DNA of 20,110 nt, taken from contig JALNWB010000062.1 of the NCBI GenBank assembly GCA_023231105.1, forward strand, positions 1-20,110. Direction: 5' to 3'. Source of the stretch: Ignavibacteriaceae bacterium. GTDB lineage: Bacteria > Bacteroidota > Ignavibacteria > Ignavibacteriales > Ignavibacteriaceae. Positions 1-7,805 of this stretch are shown one piece after another; within the stretch, counting starts at the first letter, position 1, and every line of letters begins with the position of its first letter. The translations under genes and the position numbers were made by a program. The notes under the pieces are model-generated. The model ran no database searches. It worked only from the letters and a program-made list of their open reading frames with translations, and was not told the DNA's origin.

Positions 1-904
1 AATTCTGCTCGCAAAAAAATTAGGAAAGAAGAGAATCATTGCGGAGACCGGCGCCGGGCAGCATGGTGTTGCTGTTGCAACAGTTTGTGCAAAATTTGGA
101 ATGCAGTGCGTTGTCTATATGGGCGAAGTTGATACGCATCGGCAAAGTCTAAATGTTTTCAGAATGAAATTACTCGGTGCAGAAGTCATTCCGGTAACTT
201 CAGGAAGTAAAACTTTAAAGGACGCAACTAACGAAGCGATTCGAGATTGGGTGACAAACGTAAAAGACACTCATTATATTATCGGCTCTGTTGTTGGTCC
301 GCATCCCTATCCGATGATAGTTAGGGATTTTCAATCGATTATCGGACATGAGACGAAAGTACAAATTCAAGAAAAAGAAAATCGTTTACCCGATTATATT
401 GTTGCGTGTGTCGGTGGTGGAAGTAACGCAATTGGAATTTTTTATCCTTTCATTGAAGATGAAAAAGTAAAATTGATCGGCGTTGAAGCAGCCGGGTACG
501 GTTTAGAGACAACAAAACATTCGGCAACCTTAACGCTCGGTCGAGAAGGAATTTTTCATGGAATGAAAACTTATCTGCTGCAAAATAAAAACGGACAGGT
601 TGAAGAAGTGCATTCTATTTCTGCCGGACTTGATTATCCCGGTGTTGGACCTGAACATAGTTTATTAAAAGATATAGAAAGGGTGAAGTATGCTTCTGTT
701 ACCGATAATGAAGCGTTGATAGCAACTAAATTACTTACAGAGCAAGAAGGAATTCTCCCTGCACTTGAAACTGCGCACGCAATCGCTTATTTAAATTATT
801 TGATGCCGCAGACTTTAGCAGATGAAATTGTCGTTGTAAATATCAGCGGACGCGGTGATAAAGACTTAAATACCATAATTGATAATTTGGGAAAAGAAAA
901 ATGA
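1..904 (+). CDS. trpB: Tryptophan synthase beta chain (5' end missing)
   Basis: TrpB condenses indole with L-serine to give L-tryptophan, using PLP, in complex with TrpA. The reading frame is open from the first base of the window, so the gene is cut by the window edge and the first in-frame ATG (101) is internal. About 300 residues are visible of a family length near 390-400. The missing part includes the PLP-binding lysine. The segment before base 101 reads ETGAGQHGVA, a TrpB hallmark, and the phosphate-binding loop GGGSNA lies near bases 415-432. The C-terminal part (EGILPALETAHA, then NISGRGDKD) is also typical. It resembles the ordinary TrpA-dependent TrpB1 type. The stop TGA overlaps the trpA start as ATGA, so the two are probably translationally coupled. 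Confidence 0.97.
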   Translation, partial: ILLAKKLGKKRIIAETGAGQHGVAVATVCAKFGMQCVVYMGEVDTHRQSLNVFRMKLLGAEVIPVTSGSKTLKDATNEAIRDWVTNVKDTHYIIGSVVGPHPYPMIVRDFQSIIGHETKVQIQEKENRLPDYIVACVGGGSNAIGIFYPFIEDEKVKLIGVEAAGYGLETTKHSATLTLGREGIFHGMKTYLLQNKNGQVEEVHSISAGLDYPGVGPEHSLLKDIERVKYASVTDNEALIATKLLTEQEGILPALETAHAIAYLNYLMPQTLADEIVVVNISGRGDKDLNTIIDNLGKEK

Positions 905-1686
905 TCAAACAGTATATTGAAAAAGTAAATTCCGGGAATGAAAAAGTTCTTTCAATCTTTCTTACTGCCGGTTTCCCGCGTAAAGATGATTTTGTAATTC
1001 TTGCGGAAAAAGTTTTACAAGCCGGTGCAGACATGCTCGAAATCTGTATTCCGTTCAGTGACCCGTTGGCAGATGGACCGGTAATTCAATATTCATCGCA
1101 AGCTGCATTGGAAAGCGGTATTACGGTTGAAGATGCATTTCACTTTGCAGAAGAAATCAGAAAGAAATCTGATAAACCGCTTATTGCGATGACGTACGCA
1201 AATATCGTTTCAAATTATGGAATTGATAAATTTGTGAACGATGCCTCTTCGTCAGGATTAAACGGAGTTATCATTCCCGATTTGTCCCTTGACGAGTACG
1301 ATAAATTCATAACTTTTCATAAAGATGGTTTTGATATTGTGTTGCTGGCAACTCCCACTTCTTCAAATGAAAGAATAATTTCGCTTGATGAGAAAAGCAG
1401 CGGTTTTGTTTATTACGTAAGTGTAACCGGAACTACCGGAACGAGAAATGGTTTTACCGAAGGTGATATTTCTGCAATGCAAAAAACCCGCAAGCTAATT
1501 TCTCACAACAAAATGTTAGCTGGTTTCGGAATTTCTTCTCCGGAAAATATTTTGCAGATAAAAGATTTTTGCGAGGGAGTAATTGTAGGAAGTGCGGTGA
1601 TTAAGAAATTAATGAATAATGAAAGTTATGATTCGATTGCAGCTTTTATTTCTGAATTAAAAAAAGCTTGTAGAGTTACTTTGTAA
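901..1686 (+). CDS. trpA: Tryptophan synthase alpha chain
   Basis: TrpA cleaves indole-3-glycerol phosphate to indole and glyceraldehyde 3-phosphate and channels the indole to TrpB. The protein is 261 residues, close to the usual 260-270 for this TIM-barrel family. The catalytic glutamate is E47 (MLEICIPFSDP) and the catalytic aspartate D58 (LADGP). The phosphate-binding loops appear as YYVSVTGTTGTR and near the C-terminus as VIVGSAVIKKL. The ATG overlaps the trpB stop by four bases, which fixes the start. This is the last gene of the rightward trp operon, because it runs tail-to-tail into rsmD with an 11-base overlap. I see no intrinsic terminator at that junction. Confidence 0.97.
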   Translation: MIKQYIEKVNSGNEKVLSIFLTAGFPRKDDFVILAEKVLQAGADMLEICIPFSDPLADGPVIQYSSQAALESGITVEDAFHFAEEIRKKSDKPLIAMTYANIVSNYGIDKFVNDASSSGLNGVIIPDLSLDEYDKFITFHKDGFDIVLLATPTSSNERIISLDEKSSGFVYYVSVTGTTGTRNGFTEGDISAMQKTRKLISHNKMLAGFGISSPENILQIKDFCEGVIVGSAVIKKLMNNESYDSIAAFISELKKACRVTL

Positions 1687-2227
1687 ATTCGTACAGACAA
1701 GTATCCCCAATGCGCTTGAACGGTTCTTTGCCAAAACCTTCGATATCTTTTTTCAATGTTTGGATTGAACGTTCAATTATGAAATAACCGTCGTTAGTAA
1801 GCAGATCATTTTCAAAAACATATTTGACGACATCGTAAATTGAATATTGAAAAAACGGAGGATCGGCAAGGATTAAATCATACTTTTTTCCAGCTGCATA
1901 TTTCGCAAATTGAACCGCATCACTTTTTGCGATCTCACAATTATCTTCAACATTTAGGGCTTTAATATTTTCTAAAAGATTTTTGTAAATGGGATAATTC
2001 TTTTCTACGAAAGTTACTTTTGCCGCACCACGACTGAGGCTTTCAAATCCCAAAGCGCCGGAACCGGAAAAAAAATCGAGAACAGAAATTCCATCAAAAT
2101 CAATTTTATTATTTAATAAATTAAAAATAGTTTCGCGCACTCTATCTGTTGTGGGACGTGTGAGATCGGAGTCGGGAGCTTTAATCATTCGCCCCTTCAA
2201 TGATCCTGAAATGATGCGAAGTTTCAC
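1676..2227 (-). CDS. rsmD: 16S rRNA (guanine(966)-N2)-methyltransferase
   Basis: RsmD is an SAM-dependent methyltransferase that modifies G966 of 16S rRNA in the assembling 30S subunit. The protein has 183 residues, normal for the family. Visible motifs are the N-terminal RIISGSLKGR, the family signature RPTTDRVRE (24-32), the SAM-binding motif I DFFSGSGALG (51-60) and the catalytic ADPPF motif (121-125). The start codon is GTG, and it shares one base with the TAG stop of the upstream gene (TAGTG). Translation probably depends on termination or reinitiation from that gene. The 3' end overlaps the convergent trpA by 11 bases. Confidence 0.95.
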   Translation of the reverse strand: MKLRIISGSLKGRMIKAPDSDLTRPTTDRVRETIFNLLNNKIDFDGISVLDFFSGSGALGFESLSRGAAKVTFVEKNYPIYKNLLENIKALNVEDNCEIAKSDAVQFAKYAAGKKYDLILADPPFFQYSIYDVVKYVFENDLLTNDGYFIIERSIQTLKKDIEGFGKEPFKRIGDTCLYEFTK

Positions 2228-3153
2228 TATTCTAACCGAAATGCTATTCCTGCCGCCGCGGCAAAAGAATGCGCTTTCTCTCTAAAATATTTTTCATTCT
2301 GAAAATCTTTAGAAGTATTGAATTGAATAAATGGATTTACCGAGTAACAAGGAATCTGAAGTTGTTCTTCTATATGAGTGATAAATGAAATTGTTACTTC
2401 ATCTCCACCGAGAAAGCATTTATTAATTTTATATTCGGATAAATCAATCGGAATTTCACTTGCAAGAATTGTCTTAATCTCATTTACAAAATCAGCTTTA
2501 TTATTGAGAGAAAATACTTTCATAAAAATCGGTTTTTGCTCAAACAAAAGTTCGAATGAAACTAAAGCATCATCAAAATAAATACTGCCCGTAAATCCTT
2601 TTTCCTGTTGCCGCTCTAAGAGTTGCACGCTTTTATCAAAAGCAAAATGATCACAATCTACGGTCTTCAACATTAAGTTATTTCTATCGCAAAAAGAGTA
2701 GAGTAAATCAATCAATTTCTTCTTCAATGCTACAACTATTGCTTTTGGTTCTTTCACAAAAATTGACTTCTCCATCTCATAAAATTGGAATTGATATTCA
2801 GCCTCATTTTTAAATGGATAGAGGACGGAGAATTCCCATCTGAATTGATCTTCCAGATCGTTTTGCATAAGAGTGTTGTCATAGGGAATTTGATAAAAAG
2901 TAAAACAGTGCAGCGGCAGTGAAAAGGAAACATCGGTCGTGGAGATTAGTCCCTTAATCAGTATTTCGTTAAAAGCGCCCTGAATTGTTAACAATAACTT
3001 TGTATCCCTGTCTGTTTCAAAATGAAGCGGCTCATCAAAATAGACTTCATCAAGAGTATTGATAAGATAGTCGTTGTCGGCAAAAACAAGTTCAACGATC
3101 TGTAACTTGTTTTCGGAAAGATTTAGTCCGAGTCGATTTGGTAATTGTTTCAT
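2227..3153 (-). CDS. PilM-like protein (divergent actin-like fold), probable pilus or DNA-uptake component
   Basis: There is no close named match by eye, but the pattern along the 308 residues follows PilM, the cytoplasmic actin-like protein of type IV pilus machines. At 9-22, GLNLSENKLQIVEL fits the first phosphate loop region (PilM usually has GIDIG). At 80-115 there is a PilM-like stretch: an LP, then IP, then an acidic LEDQFRWE and a YPF. At 139-172, VVALKKKLIDL followed by LKTVD and F matches the family. The C-terminal FLGGDEVTISFI, IPCYSVNPF and SFAAAAGIAFR resemble the final PilM helices. The second phosphate motif, normally DIG, reads YFDDA (192-196), so ATP binding may be lost. It sits between a ComEA-like gene and rsmD. 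The assignment is inferred from motif spacing and could be a related GspL/PilM-fold protein. Confidence 0.55.
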   Translation of the reverse strand: MKQLPNRLGLNLSENKLQIVELVFADNDYLINTLDEVYFDEPLHFETDRDTKLLLTIQGAFNEILIKGLISTTDVSFSLPLHCFTFYQIPYDNTLMQNDLEDQFRWEFSVLYPFKNEAEYQFQFYEMEKSIFVKEPKAIVVALKKKLIDLLYSFCDRNNLMLKTVDCDHFAFDKSVQLLERQQEKGFTGSIYFDDALVSFELLFEQKPIFMKVFSLNNKADFVNEIKTILASEIPIDLSEYKINKCFLGGDEVTISFITHIEEQLQIPCYSVNPFIQFNTSKDFQNEKYFREKAHSFAAAAGIAFRLE

Positions 3154-3179
3154 ACAAATAATTTCATTTTATTATTTTA

Positions 3180-3209
3180 AATATACCTTAACTCAAAACA
3201 ACTTTCCAA
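3180..3209 (-). promoter_or_regulatory. Putative promoter of the pilM-like/rsmD pair
   Basis: On the minus strand the 71-base gap after the ComEA-like gene holds TTGGAA, an 18-base spacer and TATATT, followed by TA. The -10 hexamer matches the sigma-70 consensus at five of six positions and the -35 at four of six. The extended TATATTTA also partly fits the Bacteroidota -7 element TAnnTTTG. AT-rich DNA makes chance matches common. Confidence 0.35.
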
Positions 3210-3224
3210 CAATGGAGTGATAAA

Positions 3225-3707
3225 TTACTTAAGCGTGAGAAATGATTTGAGCTTTGAAATTTTCTTTTCCCCTATGCCTTTAACATTTAAAAGCTCATCC
3301 AATGATTTTATAGTTCCAACCCGGTTTCTGTAAGCAAGAATTTGCTCGGCTGTTTTATTGCCTATTCCAGGAAGAGTTGTTAGTTGATCGAGAGAGGCTT
3401 TATTAAGGTTCAACGTTCCCGAAAAAGTTTTTTTTGCGTAAGGAAGTTGTTCTGTGTTTTTTGCGATAAAAGGTTTTTCGTTTGGGAAAAGCGATTCGGA
3501 TTCCGCAGCCGCTGTATCTAATTCCAAACCATTAAAATAGGCGAACAAACTATCTTCTTTTGCGTACGAAAATTTTTTACTTTTTAGCTCCTGTGAACTT
3601 GTAAAATATTTTATACCAATACCGATGCAGAGCATTGCGACAACAAAAATGAAAATGTTTATTTCTGTTTCTGTTAAAGAAGTCAACCGTGAAAGTTTCT
3701 TAATCAT
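3225..3707 (-). CDS. ComEA-like membrane-anchored helix-hairpin-helix DNA-binding protein
   Basis: A small protein of 160 residues. There is a short basic N-terminus, one membrane segment at about 17-33 and a low-complexity, partly acidic linker at about 37-95. Two helix-hairpin-helix motifs fill the C-terminus (98-158), with the hairpins LPGIGNKTA (112-120) and VKGIGEKKI (142-150). The order membrane anchor, linker, HhH pair is that of ComEA, the receptor that binds incoming double-stranded DNA outside the membrane during natural transformation. NLNKAS just before the first hairpin is a characteristic ComEA feature. It begins 39 bases after dnaJ and may be read through from the heat-shock operon. 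The PilM-like gene downstream supports a pilus or competence role. Many genomes carry several ComEA-domain proteins that are not in competence, so the role stays tentative. Confidence 0.75.
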   Translation of the reverse strand: MIKKLSRLTSLTETEINIFIFVVAMLCIGIGIKYFTSSQELKSKKFSYAKEDSLFAYFNGLELDTAAAESESLFPNEKPFIAKNTEQLPYAKKTFSGTLNLNKASLDQLTTLPGIGNKTAEQILAYRNRVGTIKSLDELLNVKGIGEKKISKLKSFLTLK

Positions 3708-3746
3708 GGTTATCCGGAAGACTTCTTTAATAAAAGATAAATAGAA

Positions 3747-4895
3747 TTACAGCCCGAACCTCTTAAAGAAATTTTTATCATCACTCCCTGAAGTTATTTT
3801 TATGTTTGGCATATCTAAAAGCTCTCTCAATAACTCTCTCTCTTTAACGGAAATTTTCTTCGGAACAAAAATATTTACACGAACAAGTTGATCACCAGCG
3901 CCGTGTTGATTTAAATGCTGAATCCCTTTTTCACGCATGCGCAGAAGTTTGCCGGGTTGTGTTCCGCCATCAATTTTTAGTTTCGCTTTTCCGTTTAACG
4001 TTGGAACTTCAACTTCAGTTCCGAGAACAATTTCCGGAAAACTAATATAGAGATCATAGAGAATATCATCTCCTTCTCTTTTAAAATAATCGTGCGGACT
4101 TTCTTGAAATACGACAATGATATCACCCGCAGGACCACCGCGCAAACCGGCATTTCCCTGCCCGCGTAACGTCATGTAATTTCCGTCTGAAACGCCTGCC
4201 GGAACATCGATTTTAATAGTGACTTCTTCTTGTTTTCTTCCATCGCCGACACATGCTTTGCAAGGTTTATCAACTACACTTCCCTCACCGTTACAATTTG
4301 CACATGGTTGAATGTTTACGAATTGTCCAAAGACTGAACGGGATACGTTTCTAATTTCACCGGTACCGTTACAAACCGAACAAGTTTTAGTAGAACTTCC
4401 GTGGTCTGAACCGGTTCCGCTGCATGACTCGCAAGTAACATGTTTTTTTATTTTGATTTTCTTTGAAACGCCGCTTGCAATTTCTTCGAGCGATAATTTT
4501 AAAGTTACGCGTAAATCGGAACCTGGCGTTCCGCTTGATCGCCTTCTGCCTCTTCCGCGAGAAGAGGTTTGACCAAAGAAATCATCAAAAATAGAAGAGC
4601 CGCCAAAAATATCGGAGAAGTGAGAGAAGATATCGTTCACATTTGAGAAGCCGTGGAAGTCTTGCCCGCCATGCATTCCGCTGTGACCAAATTGATCATA
4701 ACGTTGCCTTTTGGTTACATCGCTTAAAACTTCGTAAGCTTCGGTGGCTTCTTTAAATTTTTCTTCAGCTTCTTTATTATCAGGATTTCTATCCGGGTGA
4801 AACTGCATAGCAATTTTTCTGTAAGCTTTTTTTACTTCATCAGCAGTGGCAGTTTTAGCTACACCTAAAATTTCATAATAATCCCGCTTACTCAT
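3747..4895 (-). CDS. dnaJ: Chaperone protein DnaJ (Hsp40, type I)
   Basis: DnaJ delivers unfolded clients to DnaK and stimulates its ATPase. The 382-residue protein has the full type I layout. The J domain at 1-70 carries HPD at 33-35. A Gly/Phe-rich region follows at about 70-112, then an unusual short Arg/Ser/Gly stretch (about 111-124). The zinc-binding region has four CxxCxGxG repeats starting at C155, C172, C198 and C212, the last in the variant form CKACVGDG. A C-terminal substrate-binding and dimerisation domain completes it. The start ATG overlaps the grpE stop as ATGA, so the two are coupled. It is the third gene of hrcA-grpE-dnaJ. DnaK itself is not in the window. Confidence 0.98.
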   Translation of the reverse strand: MSKRDYYEILGVAKTATADEVKKAYRKIAMQFHPDRNPDNKEAEEKFKEATEAYEVLSDVTKRQRYDQFGHSGMHGGQDFHGFSNVNDIFSHFSDIFGGSSIFDDFFGQTSSRGRGRRRSSGTPGSDLRVTLKLSLEEIASGVSKKIKIKKHVTCESCSGTGSDHGSSTKTCSVCNGTGEIRNVSRSVFGQFVNIQPCANCNGEGSVVDKPCKACVGDGRKQEEVTIKIDVPAGVSDGNYMTLRGQGNAGLRGGPAGDIIVVFQESPHDYFKREGDDILYDLYISFPEIVLGTEVEVPTLNGKAKLKIDGGTQPGKLLRMREKGIQHLNQHGAGDQLVRVNIFVPKKISVKERELLRELLDMPNIKITSGSDDKNFFKRFGL

Positions 4896-5557
4896 AATTT
4901 CTCTTCTTTCGTTGTTTCATCCGGAGCTTTATCTTCAATATGAAAATCCTCATTAACTATAACTTTTGCATGGCGAATCACTTTGTCCTGGTAGAGATAC
5001 CCGGTTTCCAATTCATCAAGCACTACATGCGGCGGTTGTTGTTCATCTTTTTTCTGAAGCAACGCTTCGTGAAAATGAACATCAAACGGTTTGCCGATCG
5101 TATCAATTTTTTTAACTCCCTGGTCATCAAGAATTTTCAAAAGTTTATCATAAATCATTTTAATTCCATCTGTAACTGAAGAATTATCCTGAGATTCAGC
5201 AAGATGTTTTAATGATCTTTCAAAATCATCAACCACCGGAAGAATTTTTTTAATAAAATTTTCAGCGGCGTATTTAAATAGATTTGAAAATTCGTTTTCG
5301 GTTCTTCGTTTATAATTATCAAACTCAGCGACTTTTCGTAATAGTCTATCCTGTAATTCCTTTTTTTCCGTTTCTGCTTTAATAAAATTTAATTTCAATT
5401 GCTCGATTTCCTTTTCTTTATTTTCAACTGAAAGATCATTCTGGGGCTCTTCGGAACCCGCTAAAATTTCCGCTTCAGAAGCAGTTGAAGTTGGGTTTTC
5501 TTCACTTTTAGTTTGCTCATTATTTAGCGTATCAAATTGATTTTTTTCTTCCGACAT
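4892..5557 (-). CDS. grpE: Nucleotide exchange factor GrpE
   Basis: GrpE releases ADP from DnaK and resets the chaperone cycle. The protein is 221 residues. The first 50 or so are acidic and rich in Glu, Asn and Ser and look disordered. A long coiled-coil helix follows (about 45-105), and then the compact beta domain. Recognisable family stretches are NFIKKILPVVDDFERSL, GKPFDVHFHEALLQ and the C-terminal GYLYQDKVIRHAKVIVN. It lies 17 bases downstream of hrcA and overlaps dnaJ by four bases, the usual hrcA-grpE-dnaJ operon arrangement. Thermal sensing by the GrpE coiled coil is known in other species; nothing here tests it. Confidence 0.97.
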   Translation of the reverse strand: MSEEKNQFDTLNNEQTKSEENPTSTASEAEILAGSEEPQNDLSVENKEKEIEQLKLNFIKAETEKKELQDRLLRKVAEFDNYKRRTENEFSNLFKYAAENFIKKILPVVDDFERSLKHLAESQDNSSVTDGIKMIYDKLLKILDDQGVKKIDTIGKPFDVHFHEALLQKKDEQQPPHVVLDELETGYLYQDKVIRHAKVIVNEDFHIEDKAPDETTKEEKL

Positions 5558-5574
5558 TAGTAAATTTCTCCGAC

Positions 5575-6615
5575 TTATCTTTGTGTAAAATATCCCGTTA
5601 ATATATTAGAAACATAATCTACGATTGCAATTATTTTTGCATATTCCATCCGCTTTGGACCAACGATGCCAAGCGTTCCCACGTTTTCACCAAATTTATA
5701 TTCTTTTGTAATAACACTGTACTCTTCCATTTTCATATTAGGAATTTCTCTCCCGATTGAAACCGAAACCACACCTTTTTTGCTTTCTGAAGATTGTTCA
5801 AGAATGTGTACGATAACTTCTTTTTCCTCTAACAATTCGATAACGCTTTGTATTCTGCTTGCGGTTTCAAACTCAGGCTGTTTAATTAAATTTTTTGTAC
5901 CGGAAAGAAAAAGTTTTTCTTCTTTTTTCCCATCAATAAAAATTTTATCTACTGCATCGAGGAATAGGGTAATTACCGGTTTTTCTTTTTGATCAACATC
6001 ATGAAATCTTTCCTGGAATGTCGCGCGAATTTCGGAAAGCGCCAGTCCACTCAATCTTTCATTTAACAACCTTTGCACCGATTGAATTTTCTGTTCTTCA
6101 AATTCTGTATTATACTCAAGCGTAATTGTTTTTACCAATCCCGATTTAATTGAAACCACAACCAGAAGCCTGGTGGACGAAATTGTAACAAGCTGAACTT
6201 TTTCCAAAATCCCGGTTTCTAAACTTGGATATAAAACGCACGCTATCTGGTTAGTAATGTTTGACAACAATTTAGAGGTTAAAGAAAGAAGTTCTTCCGT
6301 TTCACCATATTGTTGATCAAAAGTCTGTTTAATCTTTCTTTGATCGGTTCTATTCAGATGTTCCAATTCCATCAAAGAATCAACATAAACCCGGTATCCT
6401 TTGTCTGTCGGCATCCTTCCGGCGGAAGTATGAGGGTGGTTGATAAACCCGCTTTCTTCCAAATCGGACATAATATTCCGAACCGTCGCAGGTGATAACC
6501 CGATTTGATATTTTTTCGTAATATTTCTCGAGCCGACAGGTGACGCCGTTAAAATAAATTGTTGAATAATGAGCCTGAGAATATTCTTCTCCCGCTCATT
6601 CAAGAGTTCGTGCAC
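5575..6615 (-). CDS. hrcA: Heat-inducible transcription repressor HrcA
   Basis: HrcA represses class I heat-shock genes by binding the CIRCE inverted repeat; GroEL keeps it active. The protein has 346 residues, normal for the family. The N-terminal winged helix-turn-helix (about 1-75) shows the family features NEREKNILRLIIQQFI, SPATVRNIMSDLEESG and HPHTSAGRMPTDKGYR. The C-terminal part holds the GAF-like and dimerisation domains, ending in a typical GPKRMEYAKIIAIVDYV stretch. The start codon is GTG (HELLNERE follows), with no strong Shine-Dalgarno sequence. It heads the leftward hrcA-grpE-dnaJ operon. I could not find the usual CIRCE operator upstream, so autoregulation through that site is not supported by the visible sequence. 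Confidence 0.97.
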   Translation of the reverse strand: MHELLNEREKNILRLIIQQFILTASPVGSRNITKKYQIGLSPATVRNIMSDLEESGFINHPHTSAGRMPTDKGYRVYVDSLMELEHLNRTDQRKIKQTFDQQYGETEELLSLTSKLLSNITNQIACVLYPSLETGILEKVQLVTISSTRLLVVVSIKSGLVKTITLEYNTEFEEQKIQSVQRLLNERLSGLALSEIRATFQERFHDVDQKEKPVITLFLDAVDKIFIDGKKEEKLFLSGTKNLIKQPEFETASRIQSVIELLEEKEVIVHILEQSSESKKGVVSVSIGREIPNMKMEEYSVITKEYKFGENVGTLGIVGPKRMEYAKIIAIVDYVSNILTGYFTQR

Positions 6616-6640
6616 AGTAATTTTCTTAATTGTTGCTGTA

Positions 6641-6669
6641 AATATAATGATTAAACGCCGATTTTTGAA
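6641..6669 (-). promoter_or_regulatory. Putative hrcA-grpE-dnaJ promoter
   Basis: On the minus strand TTCAAA (four of six against TTGACA) is followed by a 17-base spacer and TATATT (five of six against TATAAT), continuing as TATATTTA. The expected transcription start would lie about 20 bases before the GTG of hrcA. The same TATATTTA octamer occurs upstream of two other leftward genes in this window. No operator repeat overlaps it. Confidence 0.4.
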
Positions 6670-6781
6670 GGCACAGTTAAATCACCCATTTCGGCATCAA
6701 ATTTAGGAATCATTACAAAAATTAGATGCAAAAATCTTATTTTAGGTTTAGACATTCAAATTTTTACTTCAGTGATTTTTT

Positions 6782-6786
6782 AAGGA
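6782..6786 (+). promoter_or_regulatory. Ribosome binding site deciding the purM start
   Basis: AAGGA lies six bases before a GTG codon. This supports GTG at 6793 as the purM start, and the first residues (EQTYKAAGVDI) line up with the usual PurM N-terminus. Confidence 0.7.
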
Positions 6787-6792
6787 TCAAAA

Positions 6793-7785
6793 GTGGAACA
6801 AACATACAAAGCCGCCGGTGTTGATATTAGAGCCGGTGAAGAAACTGTTAAAAGAATAAAAGGATTTGCGAAATCGACTTTTAATGAAAATGTTTTAAGT
6901 GATTTAGGATTGTTCGGTGGATTTTTCGAATTTCAAAAAAATGCCTACGCCGAGCCGGTGCTTGTCTCAAGCGTGGATGGAGTCGGTACGAAATTAAAAG
7001 TTGCAATTGCTATGAATCTTCATTCATCAATCGGGCAGGATTTGGTAAATCATTGCGTAAACGATATTGCCGTTTGCGGTGCTAAGCCTCTCTTCTTTTT
7101 AGATTATTTAGCCTTTGGAAAATTGAATCCGGAAACAGCTTCATCAATTGTTGAAGGATTTTCAGTTGCGTGCAAGCAAAACGGATGCGCTTTGATCGGT
7201 GGCGAAACCGCTGAAATGCCGGGCGTTTACCAAGAACATGATTACGATCTTTCCGGCACAATCGTCGGCGTTGTTGAGAAGAAAGAAGTAATTGACGGTA
7301 GGAGAATTTGTAAAGGCGATGTGTTGGTGGGATTTCAATCAAACGGACTTCACACCAACGGCTACTCGCTTGCAAGAAAAGTTCTTGAAAAATTTTCGTT
7401 CGATCAAAAATTTGATGAATTGGAATTACCATTGGGGAATGAACTTCTTCGCGTTCATAAATCATATTTAAAATTGATTACTCACTTAAAACAAGAAACC
7501 AAAATTCACGGATTTTCTCACATCACCGGCGGTGGAATTGTCGGCAATACAAAACGAATTATTCCGGAAGGTTTATCTCTTAAAATTAATTGGGATGCCT
7601 GGGATGTTCCGAATCTTTTTAAATTGATCCAAAAAGCCGGCAACATTTCGGATGAAGAAATGAGGGAAGTTTTTAATATTGGTATCGGACTTATTGCTGT
7701 CGTTTCCAAAACTGAAATTGACAAAGTGATAACCGCCGCTAAAACATTGAACGAAACCGCAATTCTCCTCGGAGAAGTTATCTAA
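6793..7785 (+). CDS. purM: Phosphoribosylformylglycinamidine cyclo-ligase (AIR synthase)
   Basis: PurM closes the imidazole ring in purine synthesis, converting FGAM to 5-aminoimidazole ribonucleotide with ATP. The protein is 330 residues, slightly shorter than E. coli PurM. Motifs in order are AGVDIRAGEE (8-17), SSVDGVGTKLKVA (59-71), HCVNDIAVCGAKPLFFLDY (87-105), GCALIGGETAEMPG (131-144), GFQSNGLHTNGYSLAR and HITGGGIVGNTKRIIP. It begins with GTG and has a good ribosome binding site. It opens the rightward run that continues, after a 20-base gap, into the TatD/radical-SAM gene. No other purine gene is nearby. Confidence 0.97.
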   Translation: MEQTYKAAGVDIRAGEETVKRIKGFAKSTFNENVLSDLGLFGGFFEFQKNAYAEPVLVSSVDGVGTKLKVAIAMNLHSSIGQDLVNHCVNDIAVCGAKPLFFLDYLAFGKLNPETASSIVEGFSVACKQNGCALIGGETAEMPGVYQEHDYDLSGTIVGVVEKKEVIDGRRICKGDVLVGFQSNGLHTNGYSLARKVLEKFSFDQKFDELELPLGNELLRVHKSYLKLITHLKQETKIHGFSHITGGGIVGNTKRIIPEGLSLKINWDAWDVPNLFKLIQKAGNISDEEMREVFNIGIGLIAVVSKTEIDKVITAAKTLNETAILLGEVI

Positions 7786-7805
7786 GAATTATTGAAAAGA
7801 TTTTA

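Larger units (their letters stand above)
6616..6792. other. Divergent intergenic region between hrcA and purM
   Basis: This 177-base gap separates two outward-facing operons and must hold both promoters. It is AT-rich. I see a plausible hrcA promoter on the minus strand and a purM ribosome binding site at the right end. I see no CIRCE repeat (TTAGCACTC-N9-GAGTGCTAA), no purine riboswitch-like structure and no open reading frame of note. Confidence 0.6.

Noticed and set aside
101..904. ATG at 101 as the true start of trpB
   Set aside because: Typical TrpB sequence (ETGAGQHGVA) is encoded before it in the same open frame, so the gene begins outside the window.
6616..6792. A purine riboswitch upstream of purM
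   Set aside because: I see no pairing elements or conserved loop sequences of the purine or PRPP aptamers, and the region between the likely promoter and the GTG is short and AT-rich.
7082..7465. A 127-codon leftward open frame opposite purM
   Set aside because: PurM motifs on the plus strand explain this stretch, and the antisense protein shows no domain or start signal.
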